Assembly (NCBI GenBank): GCA_900473795.1
Contig: UCMT01000052.1
Coordinates: forward strand, 1 to 64,000
Direction of reading: 5' to 3'
Source: Hyphomicrobiales bacterium
GTDB taxonomy: Bacteria > Pseudomonadota > Alphaproteobacteria > Rhizobiales > Rhizobiaceae
DNA length: 64,000 bases
A model generated the notes under the pieces. That model was given only the letters and a program-made list of their open reading frames with translations. It ran no database searches and was not told the origin of the DNA. This document shows, piece after piece, positions 54,191 to 63,435 of the stretch. Both the position numbers and the translations under genes were made by a program. The stretch's first letter is position 1; every line of letters starts with the position of its first letter.

Positions 54191-55023
54191 TTCAACTCTG
54201 CCAGGGCCACCGGGGCCACATCGTTATATTCCTGGTTTTCGCCGGTCATGCCCCAGACGAAGGCGTAGGGACCCGTGCCAGCGCCCATATGGATCGACCA
54301 GGCGGGTGAGAGCACCGCATCGCCATTGGCGACGATCAGATGGCGCGTCTCTTCGGGGCGCCCCATCAGGTGGACAATCCGATCCTCCGCCGCCATGTCG
54401 AAATAGCAATAGGCCTCCATGCGGCGCTCGTGCAGGTGCGGCGGCATGGTGTTCCAGACGCTGCCCTCGGCAAGGTCGGTGATGCCCATTAGCAGCAGGC
54501 AGGACGGTGCCACTTCCGGGTGGATATACATGGCGAGCCGCCGCTTGTTTGACCGGCGGCCGTCGCCCAGATCGAGCGGCTTCGATTCCGCCTTTTTGAT
54601 CAGCCGGTGAGGGTTGTCCGCACCGGCCGGCACCGAGTTCATGTAGAACCGGGCAGGTGTCTTTCCAGAGAGGCTCGCCATGGTAATTTCGCGCGCACCG
54701 CGGCCGAGATAGAGCACGTCACGATTCTCCAGCGTGAATGACCGGCCGTCGACCGTCACTGTGCCTGTGCCGCCAAGATTGGCGATGCCCATTTCACGCG
54801 CAGACAGAAGATACGGCGTGCCGATTTCGGCACCGGAGCCGAAGGTCACGCTCGTGGAAACCGGCATCGCGCCGCCGAGAAGCAGACGATCGACATGCGT
54901 ATAGGTGAAATTGACGGTGTCGGGCATGAACAGGTCGGTCATCAGGAAGGCGCTGCGCAGCTTTTCCGTGTCGTAGCCTTTGATATCTTCCGGCCCGGTG
55001 CCGTACAAAATCTTCATCGTCAT
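54187..55023 (-). CDS. kduI: 5-dehydro-4-deoxy-D-glucuronate isomerase
   Basis: A 278-aa cupin-type isomerase starting at MTMKILYGTGPEDIKGYDTE. It converts 5-keto-4-deoxyuronate to 2,5-diketo-3-deoxygluconate in the cytosol. The zinc ligands are visible in PPHLHERRMEAYCYFD (two His and a Glu) and the later His in SPAWSIHMGAGTGPYAFVWG. Length and the blocks YLGRGAREITM and NSVPAGADNPHRLIKKAESK match the family well. The start overlaps the GH105 stop as ATGA. Confidence 0.96.
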   Translation of the reverse strand: MTMKILYGTGPEDIKGYDTEKLRSAFLMTDLFMPDTVNFTYTHVDRLLLGGAMPVSTSVTFGSGAEIGTPYLLSAREMGIANLGGTGTVTVDGRSFTLENRDVLYLGRGAREITMASLSGKTPARFYMNSVPAGADNPHRLIKKAESKPLDLGDGRRSNKRRLAMYIHPEVAPSCLLLMGITDLAEGSVWNTMPPHLHERRMEAYCYFDMAAEDRIVHLMGRPEETRHLIVANGDAVLSPAWSIHMGAGTGPYAFVWGMTGENQEYNDVAPVALAELK

Positions 55024-56120
55024 GCTGTTTTTCCTTCTGTCCCGACGTGCTCCAGACCTTCGGAAAGGCACAGGATGGCCAAAGCCTGTCCGTAGCCCGT
55101 CGGTTGAATGGGAATGTCCTTGTAGAATTGGAGATCGTGGCCCATGCGGGTGCCGTAGGAGACGTTGAGTACCGTGCCGGTCTCGTCGATATTGGCCATC
55201 ACCGCTTCAAGAGCCTTCAGCCCGGCCGCCTGCCAGGCGGGTGTGCCCAGGCCGAGGCGATAGCCCTTCAGCAGGCCGTAGCCGATGCCGGCAGTGGCGG
55301 AAATCTCCTCGTAGGAGGTGGGGTCGTCGAGCAGGGTGCGCCATGCGCCAGATGGTGCCTGAAGCGCAAGAAGGGCATCCACCTGCGCCACGAGAACGCC
55401 CTGGAGAAAATGCTTCACCGGCCTGGCGACGTCGGCGAGATCGAACAGGTCGAGCAGGCCTGCAGTAATCCAGGCATTGCCGCGTGCCCAGCGGGCCCGC
55501 GCGAAATTGTGCCGGCCGTCGAAGGTCCAGCCATGAAACCACAGGCCGGTATGCGTGTCGGCGAGATAACGGGTGTGCACGAGGAACTGTCGCGAGGCTT
55601 CGTCCACCAGCTCGCGCCGGCCGCTTGCCTGACCATAGGAGGCCAGAAAAAGGGCGACCATGTAGAGCGTGTCGTCCCAGAGTTCGTTATGGTTGACCTT
55701 GTCGGAGACGTGATGCTCGAAGCCGCCTTCCGGCGTGCGGCCGAGGTCAGACATCACGCGATTTGCCCAGTCGTCGAGGACCGGCTGCCAGCGGGAATCG
55801 CGGGTTCTGGCCCAGAGCACCGACAGGCCGAGCATGGGCGCCGTGGTGTTGACGTTGAGTTGTGGCAGCCCCGCCGCGATGCGGGCCTCGTACCATGCTT
55901 CCAGCAAATGGCGCAGGTCATCGCGACCAGTGAAAAGCCAGAGCTTGACCAGGCCGTAAAGGCCCACGCCCTGCGGCCATTCCCAGCTGTCGAAGCTGAT
56001 GTAGTCCCCGGCGGTTCCGTCGAGATTCGGCTCGTGGAAGCGACCATCGTGCCTGAGGCCGGTCGTTCCCGCGACAAGCCGATCAAGGCCATTGCGAATA
56101 TCGCGGCCATTCGGGGCCAT
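55020..56120 (-). CDS. GH105 unsaturated rhamnogalacturonyl/uronyl hydrolase
   Basis: A 366-aa (alpha/alpha)-toroid hydrolase without signal peptide. It removes the unsaturated uronic acid from the non-reducing end of oligosaccharides released by lyases. Blocks typical of GH105 are NHNELWDDTLYMVALFLASY with the catalytic-type Asp, GLWFHGWTFDGRHNFARARW, and ARGNAWITAGLLDLFD. GH88 is closely related, but the RGNxW pattern favours GH105. It is the first gene of the minus-strand operon, with GGAGGGA before the ATG, and its product feeds the KduI step. Confidence 0.88.
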   Translation of the reverse strand: MAPNGRDIRNGLDRLVAGTTGLRHDGRFHEPNLDGTAGDYISFDSWEWPQGVGLYGLVKLWLFTGRDDLRHLLEAWYEARIAAGLPQLNVNTTAPMLGLSVLWARTRDSRWQPVLDDWANRVMSDLGRTPEGGFEHHVSDKVNHNELWDDTLYMVALFLASYGQASGRRELVDEASRQFLVHTRYLADTHTGLWFHGWTFDGRHNFARARWARGNAWITAGLLDLFDLADVARPVKHFLQGVLVAQVDALLALQAPSGAWRTLLDDPTSYEEISATAGIGYGLLKGYRLGLGTPAWQAAGLKALEAVMANIDETGTVLNVSYGTRMGHDLQFYKDIPIQPTGYGQALAILCLSEGLEHVGTEGKTA

Positions 56121-56187
56121 GGCATTCCCTCCAATCCGTCCGCTCTTTGTCGGTTCAGTGGGAGCAATAAAGGCACGTCATTTTTTC

Positions 56188-56195
56188 TTGCGCAA
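56188..56195. promoter_or_regulatory. Candidate LacI-type operator core
   Basis: TTGCGCAA, with a central CG as usual for LacI-family sites and T/A-rich partly symmetric flanks, in the 116-base divergent promoter region of the GH105 operon and the LacI-type gene. Suggestive only. Confidence 0.35.
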
Positions 56196-56236
56196 TCTGA
56201 AAATTTTTCTCATAGTTGCGGCAAGGAGAAAACAAG

Positions 56237-57295
56237 ATGACTGTGAAGCCAACGCCGGGCAAGCGCGGAAAGAAGAGCAAGCGCGTGCGTCTTGAGGATA
56301 TCGCAGAAGCCTGCGGGGTTTCCCTGAGCACGGCATCCCGCGCGCTTGCCGGCGAGAAGGGCGTTCGGCCGGATATCCGCCAACGCCTGCTCGAGGCGGC
56401 GAAGGTCGCCAACTATGTGGTCCCCGCAGCGGTCGCCGGACAGAAGGTTATTCTGGCCGCGTCGAGCGCCGCCATGATCGACTATGTGCGCAACCAGTTC
56501 ACGCTCTATGTCCTTGAAGGGTTGAAAGAACGCGCCCAGGCGCTGGGGCTGGAAATTGTCACGCGCCCGATTGCCGACAAACAAGAGGAACTGGCCGCGC
56601 TGAAGGAGGCTCTGGACGACCCTCAGGTCGCCGGACTGCTTTTTCTCACCCTCGACGACGAGGGCATGCTGGCCGCCACGCGTGGTTTCGACAAGCCCGT
56701 CGTGCTTCTCAACGGCGATGATCCGTTCATGCGGCTTTCGAGTGTCACGCCTTGCAATCGCTCAAGCGCGCGGCTGGCCGCCGATCACCTGATCGATCTC
56801 GGCCACGAGCGCATCCTCTTTCTAATGCGTCCGGGTCGGCGCACAATCGAACGGCGCTATGAAGGTTGGAGGGACGCCCTTCTGCATCGCGGCCTGGCAT
56901 TTTCCGAAGACCTTGTGGTTCCCGTCGAAGACTGGCTTCCGGAGCTTGCTGCTCAGGCGGTTGCGGCGCGGATCGCCGCTCAAGGCCTCGATTTCACCGC
57001 GATTCTGGCTGCCGGTGACAGTCTTGCCGTCGGCGCCATGATGGGTGTCCAGCAATCCGGGTTTTCCGTACCCGGTGATGTCTCGGTCATGGGCATGGAC
57101 GATCTTCCGCAGGCTGCTTTCCTCAACCCGCCGTTGACGACGATGCATATTCCGATGCGCGAAATCGGTTGGGTGGCGCTCGATCTGCTGCGCGATAATC
57201 TCTCCAGTCTTCCGATGCCCCCGCGCCGGGTGGAACTCGCCTGCCATCTGGTCGAACGCTCCTCCACGGCGGCCGCCCGGAATGTGTCGGCCTAA
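56237..57295 (+). CDS. LacI-family transcriptional regulator
   Basis: A 352-aa regulator starting at MTVKPTPGKRGKKSKRVRLE, with AGGAGA nine bases upstream. The helix-turn-helix and hinge read RLEDIAEACGVSLSTASRAL, then AGEKGVRPDIRQRLLEAA. The periplasmic-binding-like domain carries AADHLIDLGHERILFLMRPG, DFTAILAAGDSLAVGAMMG and VSVMGMDDLPQAAFLNPPLT. It is divergent from the GH105-kduI-transporter-kduD operon and most likely represses it until an unsaturated uronate or keto-deoxy sugar appears. Confidence 0.94.
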   Translation: MTVKPTPGKRGKKSKRVRLEDIAEACGVSLSTASRALAGEKGVRPDIRQRLLEAAKVANYVVPAAVAGQKVILAASSAAMIDYVRNQFTLYVLEGLKERAQALGLEIVTRPIADKQEELAALKEALDDPQVAGLLFLTLDDEGMLAATRGFDKPVVLLNGDDPFMRLSSVTPCNRSSARLAADHLIDLGHERILFLMRPGRRTIERRYEGWRDALLHRGLAFSEDLVVPVEDWLPELAAQAVAARIAAQGLDFTAILAAGDSLAVGAMMGVQQSGFSVPGDVSVMGMDDLPQAAFLNPPLTTMHIPMREIGWVALDLLRDNLSSLPMPPRRVELACHLVERSSTAAARNVSA

Positions 57296-58081
57296 CCGGA
57301 ACGCGTCAGGACTGGGTAGTGATAGACGCAATAGCCGTTCTCGGCCTTCGCCTTGGCGAGAACGGCGTCGCCATCCACCTAGGCCGCTCCCGCCGGGGTC
57401 TCTGGCAAGCCGTACGTGGCGGGCCAGGACAGCCCCGGAGCCGGCCGGTGTAGGACCTGCCGCGAAACAGGCGCCGTATCTCTCGCTCAAGCTCGATCAC
57501 CCCTCCTTCACACCCCGGTCCACACTTCTCTCGACGATGAGATGGTGGATTGCCGACGACATCGGCAACCTCTCCTGCCTTTCATACGCTCCAAGATCGG
57601 GATTCCAGACTGATCAGTTTTTTTTATGGGGGGCGGGAATCCGGGATATCCGTTGCACCCTGCTCCCGATCGGGTGCACAGCGCCACGCAAGCGCGACCA
57701 ATGCTTTCTCTTCCCTGAGTGAAGGCATCTACGAAGAGGCGCGAAGCCATGTCCTCAGCCTCGAAATCGAACCCGATACTTGGGCAATCACTCCCTCGCT
57801 GACGGGGATCCATTGGCGCGCCGACTACATCAATGCCGACATCGTCTTGATGCAACTCATTCAGGGTGACCTGTTTGAGCGGCACCCGAAACTCGAACCT
57901 AGTCATCCCTCCTGGAGGGGCCGACCCTATCACCGGGCGCCGCTATCACGGGCTGTCAATCATGCTGAAAAAGCCACCGCAGAACGGGCTATTTGAATAC
58001 CTTCCGTCGCTCTGCAGTGACCAGAACGCACACTCAAATGTTACGTTCCGCTTTGAGATTTGCGTCAATGGGAGTGAAAGC
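57296..58081. other. Region of degraded or unidentified sequence
   Basis: About 790 bases without a convincing gene. A short minus-strand frame near 57310-57370 reads VLAKAKAENGYCVYHYP, which looks protein-like. At about 57720-57915 both strands look coding: plus EEARSHVLSLEIEPDTWAIT, minus RVPLKQVTLNELHQDDVGID. No start, signal or family could be settled, so this may be remnants of lost genes. The promoter of the LuxR gene must lie near its right end. Confidence 0.4.
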
Positions 58082-58723
58082 ATGGTTTCATCCGTGCCGC
58101 AGGAGGCGGTTGGACGCGTACTGATCGCGGAACGCAATCCGCTCGTCATTGCCGCGCTGCGAGGATTGTTTTCCGAAAATGCCCGCTTCTTCATCGTAGA
58201 TACGGCGCGGACCTCGGCCGAGCTTTGCGAGAAACTTACCTTGGTCGAGACTGATTGCGTGCTGCTCTCCTGGCAACTCGAAGATGCCGAGGCTCCGGAT
58301 GTGCTGGCGGATATCGGCCGTCTGGGCTTCGATCCGAAAATCGTGCTGTTTGCTGATACCAATAACCCTTCCATGGTCAATGAGACGATTCGGCTCGGCG
58401 TGAACGGGCTCTGCTACCAGTTCGAAGACCCGGAGATTCTCTTCGCGACGCTCACCGCAGTGATGCAGGGCCGGATCTGCATTCCCTATACGGTGCTCTC
58501 AAAAATTTCCAACACGCCCTTCCAACAACTCACCGCGCGCGAGACGGAACTGCTCGGCATGCTCTCCAATGGGTGGTCGAACACCCAGATCGCCAGCCGC
58601 ACGGGCATTTCCGAGAATACGGTGAAATACCATCTCAAAAATCTCTACGACAAGCTTGAAGTCCGCAATCGCGCCATGGCCGTTGCGCTTTACACCAGAG
58701 AGCGTCGGCGCAATCCGCATTGA
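58082..58723 (+). CDS. LuxR/FixJ-type response-regulator-like protein
   Basis: A 213-aa protein starting at MVSSVPQEAVGRVLIAERNP. The N-terminal half has a receiver-like fold (VLIAERNPLVIAALRGLFSE). The phosphoacceptor position is not a clear Asp: the third-strand segment reads DCVLLSWQLEDAEAP, so canonical phosphorylation is doubtful. The C-terminal LuxR domain is intact: LTARETELLGMLSNGWSNTQ, then IASRTGISENTVKYHLKNLY. It lies upstream of and on the same strand as the serine-cycle genes and is a good candidate for their regulator. Confidence 0.88.
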   Translation: MVSSVPQEAVGRVLIAERNPLVIAALRGLFSENARFFIVDTARTSAELCEKLTLVETDCVLLSWQLEDAEAPDVLADIGRLGFDPKIVLFADTNNPSMVNETIRLGVNGLCYQFEDPEILFATLTAVMQGRICIPYTVLSKISNTPFQQLTARETELLGMLSNGWSNTQIASRTGISENTVKYHLKNLYDKLEVRNRAMAVALYTRERRRNPH

Positions 58724-58732
58724 GACTACCTG

Positions 58733-58870
58733 CGGGTAGGCCGCGCCCTACCCATTCTTCCCAACAGCCACCCAATGGGACCGCGTTTGAGCTGCCCGTC
58801 AGGCACTCTTTTCTGTCTGGGTGAGTGTTGTGCGGACAAGGCCAGAAAGGCAGTTTTGGTGCCGAGGAAC
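58733..58870. repeat. Intergenic repeat, left copy
   Basis: A ~138-base element starting with a GGGTAGG/CCTACCC stem-loop (58734-58753) and containing GAGTGTTGTGCGGACA and a GAGGAACAG end. A diverged copy in the same orientation lies at 63298-63435. It follows the LuxR stop by 10 bases and precedes sgaA by about 37. The stem-loop could end the LuxR transcript. Confidence 0.75.
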
Positions 58871-58907
58871 AGTCCGCCCGCGGACGCTGCGTGCATCGGA
58901 GGAAACC

Positions 58908-60098
58908 ATGCCAGGCTACAATCATCTCTTCATCCCAGGCCCCACCAACATCCCAGAACAGGTTCGCCAGGCGATGAATCTGCCGATGGAGGACATGCGC
59001 TCCCCACGCTATCCGGAGCTGACGCTGCCACTCTTCGCCGACGTCAGACGAGTGTTCAAGAACCAGAACGGCCGCGTCTTCATCTATCCTTCCTCCGGCA
59101 CCGGTGCCTGGGAAGCGGCGATGACCAACGTACTTTCGCCCGGCGATCATGTGCTGATGAGCCGCTTCGGCCAGTTCTCGCATCTCTGGGTCGACATGGC
59201 CGAGCGCCTCGGCTTCGAGGTTGATTGCATCGACATGGAATGGGGCACGGGGGTGCCGGTCGAGCTCTATGCCGAACGCCTCACTGCCGACAAGGCGCAC
59301 ACGATCAAGGCCGTCTTCGTGACGCACAACGAGACCGCAACCGGCGTGACCTCGGATGTCGCCGCCGTCCGCGCCGCCCTTGATGCCTGCAACCATCCGG
59401 CCCTTCTCTTCGTCGATGGCGTTTCCTCGATCGGCTCGATCGATTTCCGCCAGGACGAATGGGGCGTCGATTGCGCCGTCTCCGGTTCCCAGAAGGGCTT
59501 CATGCTGCCTGCCGGTCTCGGTTTCCTGTCAGTCAGCGCGAAGGCGCTTGACGCTGCAAAGACCGGGCGTCACATGCGCTGCTACTTCTCGTTCGAGGAC
59601 ATGATCAAGACCAACGACGCGGGTTATTTTCCCTATACACCGCCGACGCAGCTTCTGCGCGGTCTGCGCGCCTCGCTCGACCTGATCTTCGAGGAAGGCC
59701 TCGAAAACATCTTCACCCGCCACCATCACCTTGCCAACGGCGTCCGCGCCGCCGTTTCGGCCTGGGGGCTGAAACTCTGTGCTTCAGAACCGAAGTGGTA
59801 CTCGGACACCGTCTCGGCCATCCGCCTGCCGGAGGGCCTCGACGGCACCGAGGTCATCAAGCACGCCTATCGCACCTACAACACCTCGCTCGGCAGCGGG
59901 CTCAGCAAGGTGGCGGGCAAGGTCTTCCGCATCGGCCATCTCGGGTCGCTGAACGAAGTCATGGTGCTTGGTGCGCTGGCAGCCGCCGAACTCACATTGC
60001 TCGATTGCGGCGTGAAGATCGAGGCCGGCTCGGGCGTGGGGGCTGCGATCAACCAATTCCGCGCCGCCGCCGCGACGGCGACAGCCAAAGCTGCTTGA
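58908..60098 (+). CDS. sgaA: Serine-glyoxylate aminotransferase
   Basis: A 396-aa PLP enzyme of the class V aminotransferases, starting at MPGYNHLFIPGPTNIPEQVR after CGGAGGAAACC. It converts serine and glyoxylate to hydroxypyruvate and glycine. The PLP lysine is in AVSGSQKGFMLPAGL, and FIYPSSGTGAWEAAMTNVLS and FVDGVSSIGSIDFRQDEWGV are typical. Together with mclA, mtkA and mtkB directly downstream it forms a block of the serine cycle for C1 or glyoxylate assimilation. Alanine-glyoxylate activity is an alternative, made less likely by context. Confidence 0.9.
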   Translation: MPGYNHLFIPGPTNIPEQVRQAMNLPMEDMRSPRYPELTLPLFADVRRVFKNQNGRVFIYPSSGTGAWEAAMTNVLSPGDHVLMSRFGQFSHLWVDMAERLGFEVDCIDMEWGTGVPVELYAERLTADKAHTIKAVFVTHNETATGVTSDVAAVRAALDACNHPALLFVDGVSSIGSIDFRQDEWGVDCAVSGSQKGFMLPAGLGFLSVSAKALDAAKTGRHMRCYFSFEDMIKTNDAGYFPYTPPTQLLRGLRASLDLIFEEGLENIFTRHHHLANGVRAAVSAWGLKLCASEPKWYSDTVSAIRLPEGLDGTEVIKHAYRTYNTSLGSGLSKVAGKVFRIGHLGSLNEVMVLGALAAAELTLLDCGVKIEAGSGVGAAINQFRAAAATATAKAA

Positions 60099-60120
60099 GA
60101 AGAGATCAAGGGAGGAATTC

Positions 60121-61065
60121 ATGAGCCACACCATCAACCATCTGCGCCGCCTCCGGCTACAACGCAGCGAACTCGCCGTGCCGGGCTCGAACCCCGAGAT
60201 GATCGAGAAGGCGGCCAATTCGGATGCCGACTACATCTTCCTCGACATCGAGGACGCCGTGGCGCCGCCGGACAAGGAGCGTGCCCGCGCCAATATCGTG
60301 CAGGCGCTGAACCAGATCGACTGGCGCGGTCGCGGCAAGACCATCTCGGTCCGCATCAACGGGCTGGACACCCACTACATGTACCGCGATGTCGTCGACC
60401 TGATGGAGCAGGCCGGCGACCGGATCGACACGCTGCTCGTGCCGAAGGTCGGCGTTCCCGCTGACCTCTACTTGGTCGAAGCCATTGTAAACCAGATCGA
60501 GATTGGCAAGGGCTACGAGACCCGTGTCGGCCTCGAAGCCCTGATCGAGACGGCGCTCGGCATGGCGAACGTTGAGCAGATTGCTTCTTTCGGTGGTCGT
60601 CTCGAGGCGCTGCATTTCGGCGTTGCCGATTATGCCGCCAGCCTCAAGGCGCGCACGGTCAATATCGGTGGCCTCAACCCTGATTATCCGGGCGACCAGT
60701 GGCATTTCGGGCTGTCGCGCATGACCGTCGCCTGCCGTGCCTATGGCCTGCGCGCCATCGACGGACCGTTTGGCGACTTCTCCGATCCCGAAGGCTACAG
60801 GGCCGCCGCCCGTCGTGCCGCCACCCTCGGCATCGAGGGCAAGTGGGCGATCCATCCGAGCCAGATCGCGCTTGCCAACGACATCTTCTCACCGCCCGAA
60901 AAGGAGGTCGAGCGCGCGCGCCGCATCATCGACGCGCTGAAGGTTGCTGAAAGCCAGGGCAAGGGTGCTGCCTCGCTCGACGGCAAGATGATCGACGCCG
61001 CGTCTGAGCGCATGGCGCGCAATGTGCTTGCCACACATGACGCAATCACGGCCGGCAGCCGGTAG
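60121..61065 (+). CDS. mclA: Malyl-CoA lyase (HpcH/HpaI family)
   Basis: A 314-aa CitE-like lyase splitting malyl-CoA to glyoxylate and acetyl-CoA. Metal and CoA site blocks are RSELAVPGSNPEMIEKAANS, YIFLDIEDAVAPPDKERARA, VRINGLDTHYMYRDVVDLME and GFRAI-like RAIDGPFGDFSDPEGYRAAA, then WAIHPSQIALAND. These are the features of the Methylobacterium/Rhodobacter-type enzymes. It starts 22 bases after sgaA and precedes mtkA by 12, so the operon is tight. Confidence 0.93.
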   Translation: MSHTINHLRRLRLQRSELAVPGSNPEMIEKAANSDADYIFLDIEDAVAPPDKERARANIVQALNQIDWRGRGKTISVRINGLDTHYMYRDVVDLMEQAGDRIDTLLVPKVGVPADLYLVEAIVNQIEIGKGYETRVGLEALIETALGMANVEQIASFGGRLEALHFGVADYAASLKARTVNIGGLNPDYPGDQWHFGLSRMTVACRAYGLRAIDGPFGDFSDPEGYRAAARRAATLGIEGKWAIHPSQIALANDIFSPPEKEVERARRIIDALKVAESQGKGAASLDGKMIDAASERMARNVLATHDAITAGSR

Positions 61066-61077
61066 AAGGAGGAAGAC

Positions 61078-62262
61078 ATGGATATCCACGAATACCAGGC
61101 CAAGGAACTTCTCTCCCGCTACCAGATCCACATTCCGCGTGGCGGCCTGGCCTATAGTCCCGAGCAGGCAGCCTATCGCGCAAGCGAGATCGGCGGCGAC
61201 CGCTGGGTGGTCAAGGCGCAAATCCATTCCGGCGCGCGCGGCAAGGCGGGCGGCATCAAGCTCTGCTCGTCCGACCATGAGATCGTCGCGGCTGCCGATG
61301 CCATGCTGGGCGCCAAGCTGGTGACGCACCAGACCGGGCCGCAGGGCAAGCTGGTCAGCCGCCTCTATATCGAAGAGGCGATGGACATCGAACGCGAGAT
61401 CTATCTCGGCTTTGTGCTCGATCGCAAATCCGAGCGTATCATGATCGTCGCCTCGTCCTCGGGCGGCATGGAGATCGAGGAGATCGCGGAGGCCGAGCCC
61501 GACTCCATCATTCGCGCCACCGTCGATCCCGGCGTTGGCATGCAGGACTTTCAGGCCCGCGAGATCGTGTTCGGACTGGGCATCGACAATGCCCTGATTG
61601 GTCGCGCCACGCAGACGCTGCTCGGCTGCTACCGCGCCTTCGTCGACTATGACGCTGCAATGCTGGAGATCAATCCGCTGGTCGTCACCCGCCGCGGCGA
61701 CCTGGTGGCGCTCGACGCCAAGATGAGCTTCGACGAGAACGCCCTCTTCCGCCGTCCGCATATCGCCGAGATGCGCGACAAGAGCCAGGAAGACCAGCGC
61801 GAGACCTACGCCTCCGACCGCGGCCTCTCTTATGTCGGCCTCGAAGGCAATATCGGCTGCATCATCAACGGTGCCGGCCTCGCCATGGCGACCATGGACA
61901 TGATCAAGATCGCCGGCGGCGAGCCCGCGAACTTCCTCGACATTGGCGGCGGCGCTTCCCCCGAGCGCGTCGCAAAGAGCTTCCGCGCCGTGTTGCGGGA
62001 CAGGCAAGTCGAGACGATCCTGGTCAACATCTTTGCGGGCATCAACCGCTGCGACTGGGTGGCCGAGGGCGTGATCAAGGCACTGCGTGAGGTTGGCGTA
62101 CCGGTACCGCTCGTCGTGCGCCTCTCCGGCACCAACATGGACGAGGGCCGGCGCATCCTGGCGGAGTCCGGCGAAGACATCATCGTTGCGGAAACGCTGG
62201 CCGAGGCCGCCGACAAGGCCGTCGAGGCGTGGCGCGCTTTCAGCGCAAACAAGGCTGCTTGA
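61078..62262 (+). CDS. mtkA: Malate-CoA ligase (malate thiokinase) beta subunit
   Basis: A 394-aa ATP-grasp subunit homologous to succinyl-CoA synthetase beta. The opening [20 protein letters not shown] and [20 protein letters not shown], with [27 protein letters not shown] and GIVR-region equivalent [16 protein letters not shown], are all present. The neighbouring mclA and sgaA mark it as malate thiokinase instead of succinyl-CoA synthetase, and the N-terminus fits MtkA better than SucC. It is complete and starts after AAGGAGGAAGAC. Confidence 0.93.
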   Translation: MDIHEYQAKELLSRYQIHIPRGGLAYSPEQAAYRASEIGGDRWVVKAQIHSGARGKAGGIKLCSSDHEIVAAADAMLGAKLVTHQTGPQGKLVSRLYIEEAMDIEREIYLGFVLDRKSERIMIVASSSGGMEIEEIAEAEPDSIIRATVDPGVGMQDFQAREIVFGLGIDNALIGRATQTLLGCYRAFVDYDAAMLEINPLVVTRRGDLVALDAKMSFDENALFRRPHIAEMRDKSQEDQRETYASDRGLSYVGLEGNIGCIINGAGLAMATMDMIKIAGGEPANFLDIGGGASPERVAKSFRAVLRDRQVETILVNIFAGINRCDWVAEGVIKALREVGVPVPLVVRLSGTNMDEGRRILAESGEDIIVAETLAEAADKAVEAWRAFSANKAA

Positions 62263-62276
62263 GGGAGGCTCCGGAT

Positions 62277-63176
62277 ATGTCCATTCTACTCGACAAGAAC
62301 ACCCGCGTCATCGTTCAGGGCTTCACCGGCAAGATCGGCAGTTTCCACGCCGAGGACATGAAGCGCTATGGCACCAACGTTGTCGGCGGCGTCACCCCCG
62401 GCAAGGGCGGCCATACTCATCTCGGCATGCCGGTCTTCAACACGGTGAAGGGCGCTGCGCAGGAAACCGGCGCGGACGCCTCGATCGTCTTCGTGCCGCC
62501 GCCCTTTGCGGCCGACTCCATCATGGAAGCGGCGGATGCCGGCATTCGGCTCTGCGTCTGCATCACCGACGGCATTCCCTCCCAGGACATGATCAGGGTC
62601 AAGCGATACATGCGGCGCTACCGCTTCGAGGATCGCATGACCCTGATCGGGCCGAACTGCGCCGGCATGATCACGCCCGGCGAGGCGTTGATGGGCATCA
62701 TGCCGGGCTCGATTTACCTGCCTGGCCGCATCGGCATCGTCGGCCGTTCGGGCACGCTTGGCTACGAGGCTGCAAGCCAGATGAAGGCGCTCGGCATTGG
62801 CGTGTCGACGTCGGTCGGAATCGGCGGCGACCCGGTCAACGGTTCGTCCTTCAAGGACATGCTGGAGTTGTTCGAGCAAGATCCGAACACGGACGCGGTG
62901 TTGATGATCGGCGAGATCGGCGGCCCGCAGGAGGCGGAGGCCGCACTCTGGGCGCGCGATCACATGAAGAAGCCGTTGATCGCCTACATCGCAGGCCTTT
63001 CAGCCCCGAAGGGCCGTCGCATGGGCCATGCGGGTGCAATCATCTCTGCCTTTGGGGAATCGGCGCAGGAGAAGGTCGAGCTCCTGAAAAGAGCCGGGGT
63101 TACAATTGTGCCGACGCCGTCTTCGTTCGGCGAGACGGTAGCGGAGGTGTTGTCCGTCATGAACAAGGCGGCCTGA
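62277..63176 (+). CDS. mtkB: Malate-CoA ligase (malate thiokinase) alpha subunit
   Basis: A 299-aa subunit homologous to succinyl-CoA synthetase alpha, starting at [20 protein letters not shown] (ATG at 62277). The CoA-binding part shows [20 protein letters not shown] and [20 protein letters not shown]. The phosphorylated His is in [31 protein letters not shown] and [12 protein letters not shown] complete the family pattern. It follows mtkA by 14 bases and is the last gene of the operon. No hydroxypyruvate reductase, mtdA or ppc gene follows, so the rest of the serine cycle must be elsewhere. Confidence 0.93.
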   Translation: MSILLDKNTRVIVQGFTGKIGSFHAEDMKRYGTNVVGGVTPGKGGHTHLGMPVFNTVKGAAQETGADASIVFVPPPFAADSIMEAADAGIRLCVCITDGIPSQDMIRVKRYMRRYRFEDRMTLIGPNCAGMITPGEALMGIMPGSIYLPGRIGIVGRSGTLGYEAASQMKALGIGVSTSVGIGGDPVNGSSFKDMLELFEQDPNTDAVLMIGEIGGPQEAEAALWARDHMKKPLIAYIAGLSAPKGRRMGHAGAIISAFGESAQEKVELLKRAGVTIVPTPSSFGETVAEVLSVMNKAA

Positions 63177-63297
63177 ATGGCCGCCCCCCGTGTCCTTGGG
63201 ACTCGGCGGTGCCCGCGAGAAGTCGAGTTCGTGCTGGCGTGACTGCTAAAGCCGCCGAATATGGAGATTTCATGGATGCGGATTGAGAACACACCTT

Positions 63298-63435
63298 TGG
63301 GTAGGCCGCGCCCTACCCACCCCTCCCAGCAACCACCCGCCGGGGCTGAGCGCGGACTGCCCATCCGGCAGCCATTTCTGCCTTAGCGAGTGTTGTGCGG
63401 ACATGGTCCCTGGGGCAACTTCCGCGTTGAGGAAC
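63298..63435. repeat. Intergenic repeat, right copy
   Basis: The second copy of the element found at 58733-58870, in the same orientation, about 120 bases after mtkB. The stem-loop (63299-63318) is identical at its core, and GAGTGTTGTGCGGACA and GAGGAACAG are conserved, while the middle differs by many substitutions. By eye about two thirds of bases match. It may end the mtkB transcript. Confidence 0.75.

Noticed and set aside
62087-63286. 399-codon plus-strand frame overlapping mtkA and mtkB
   Set aside because: Arg/His/Gly-rich out-of-frame translation of mtkB; composition typical of a shadow frame.
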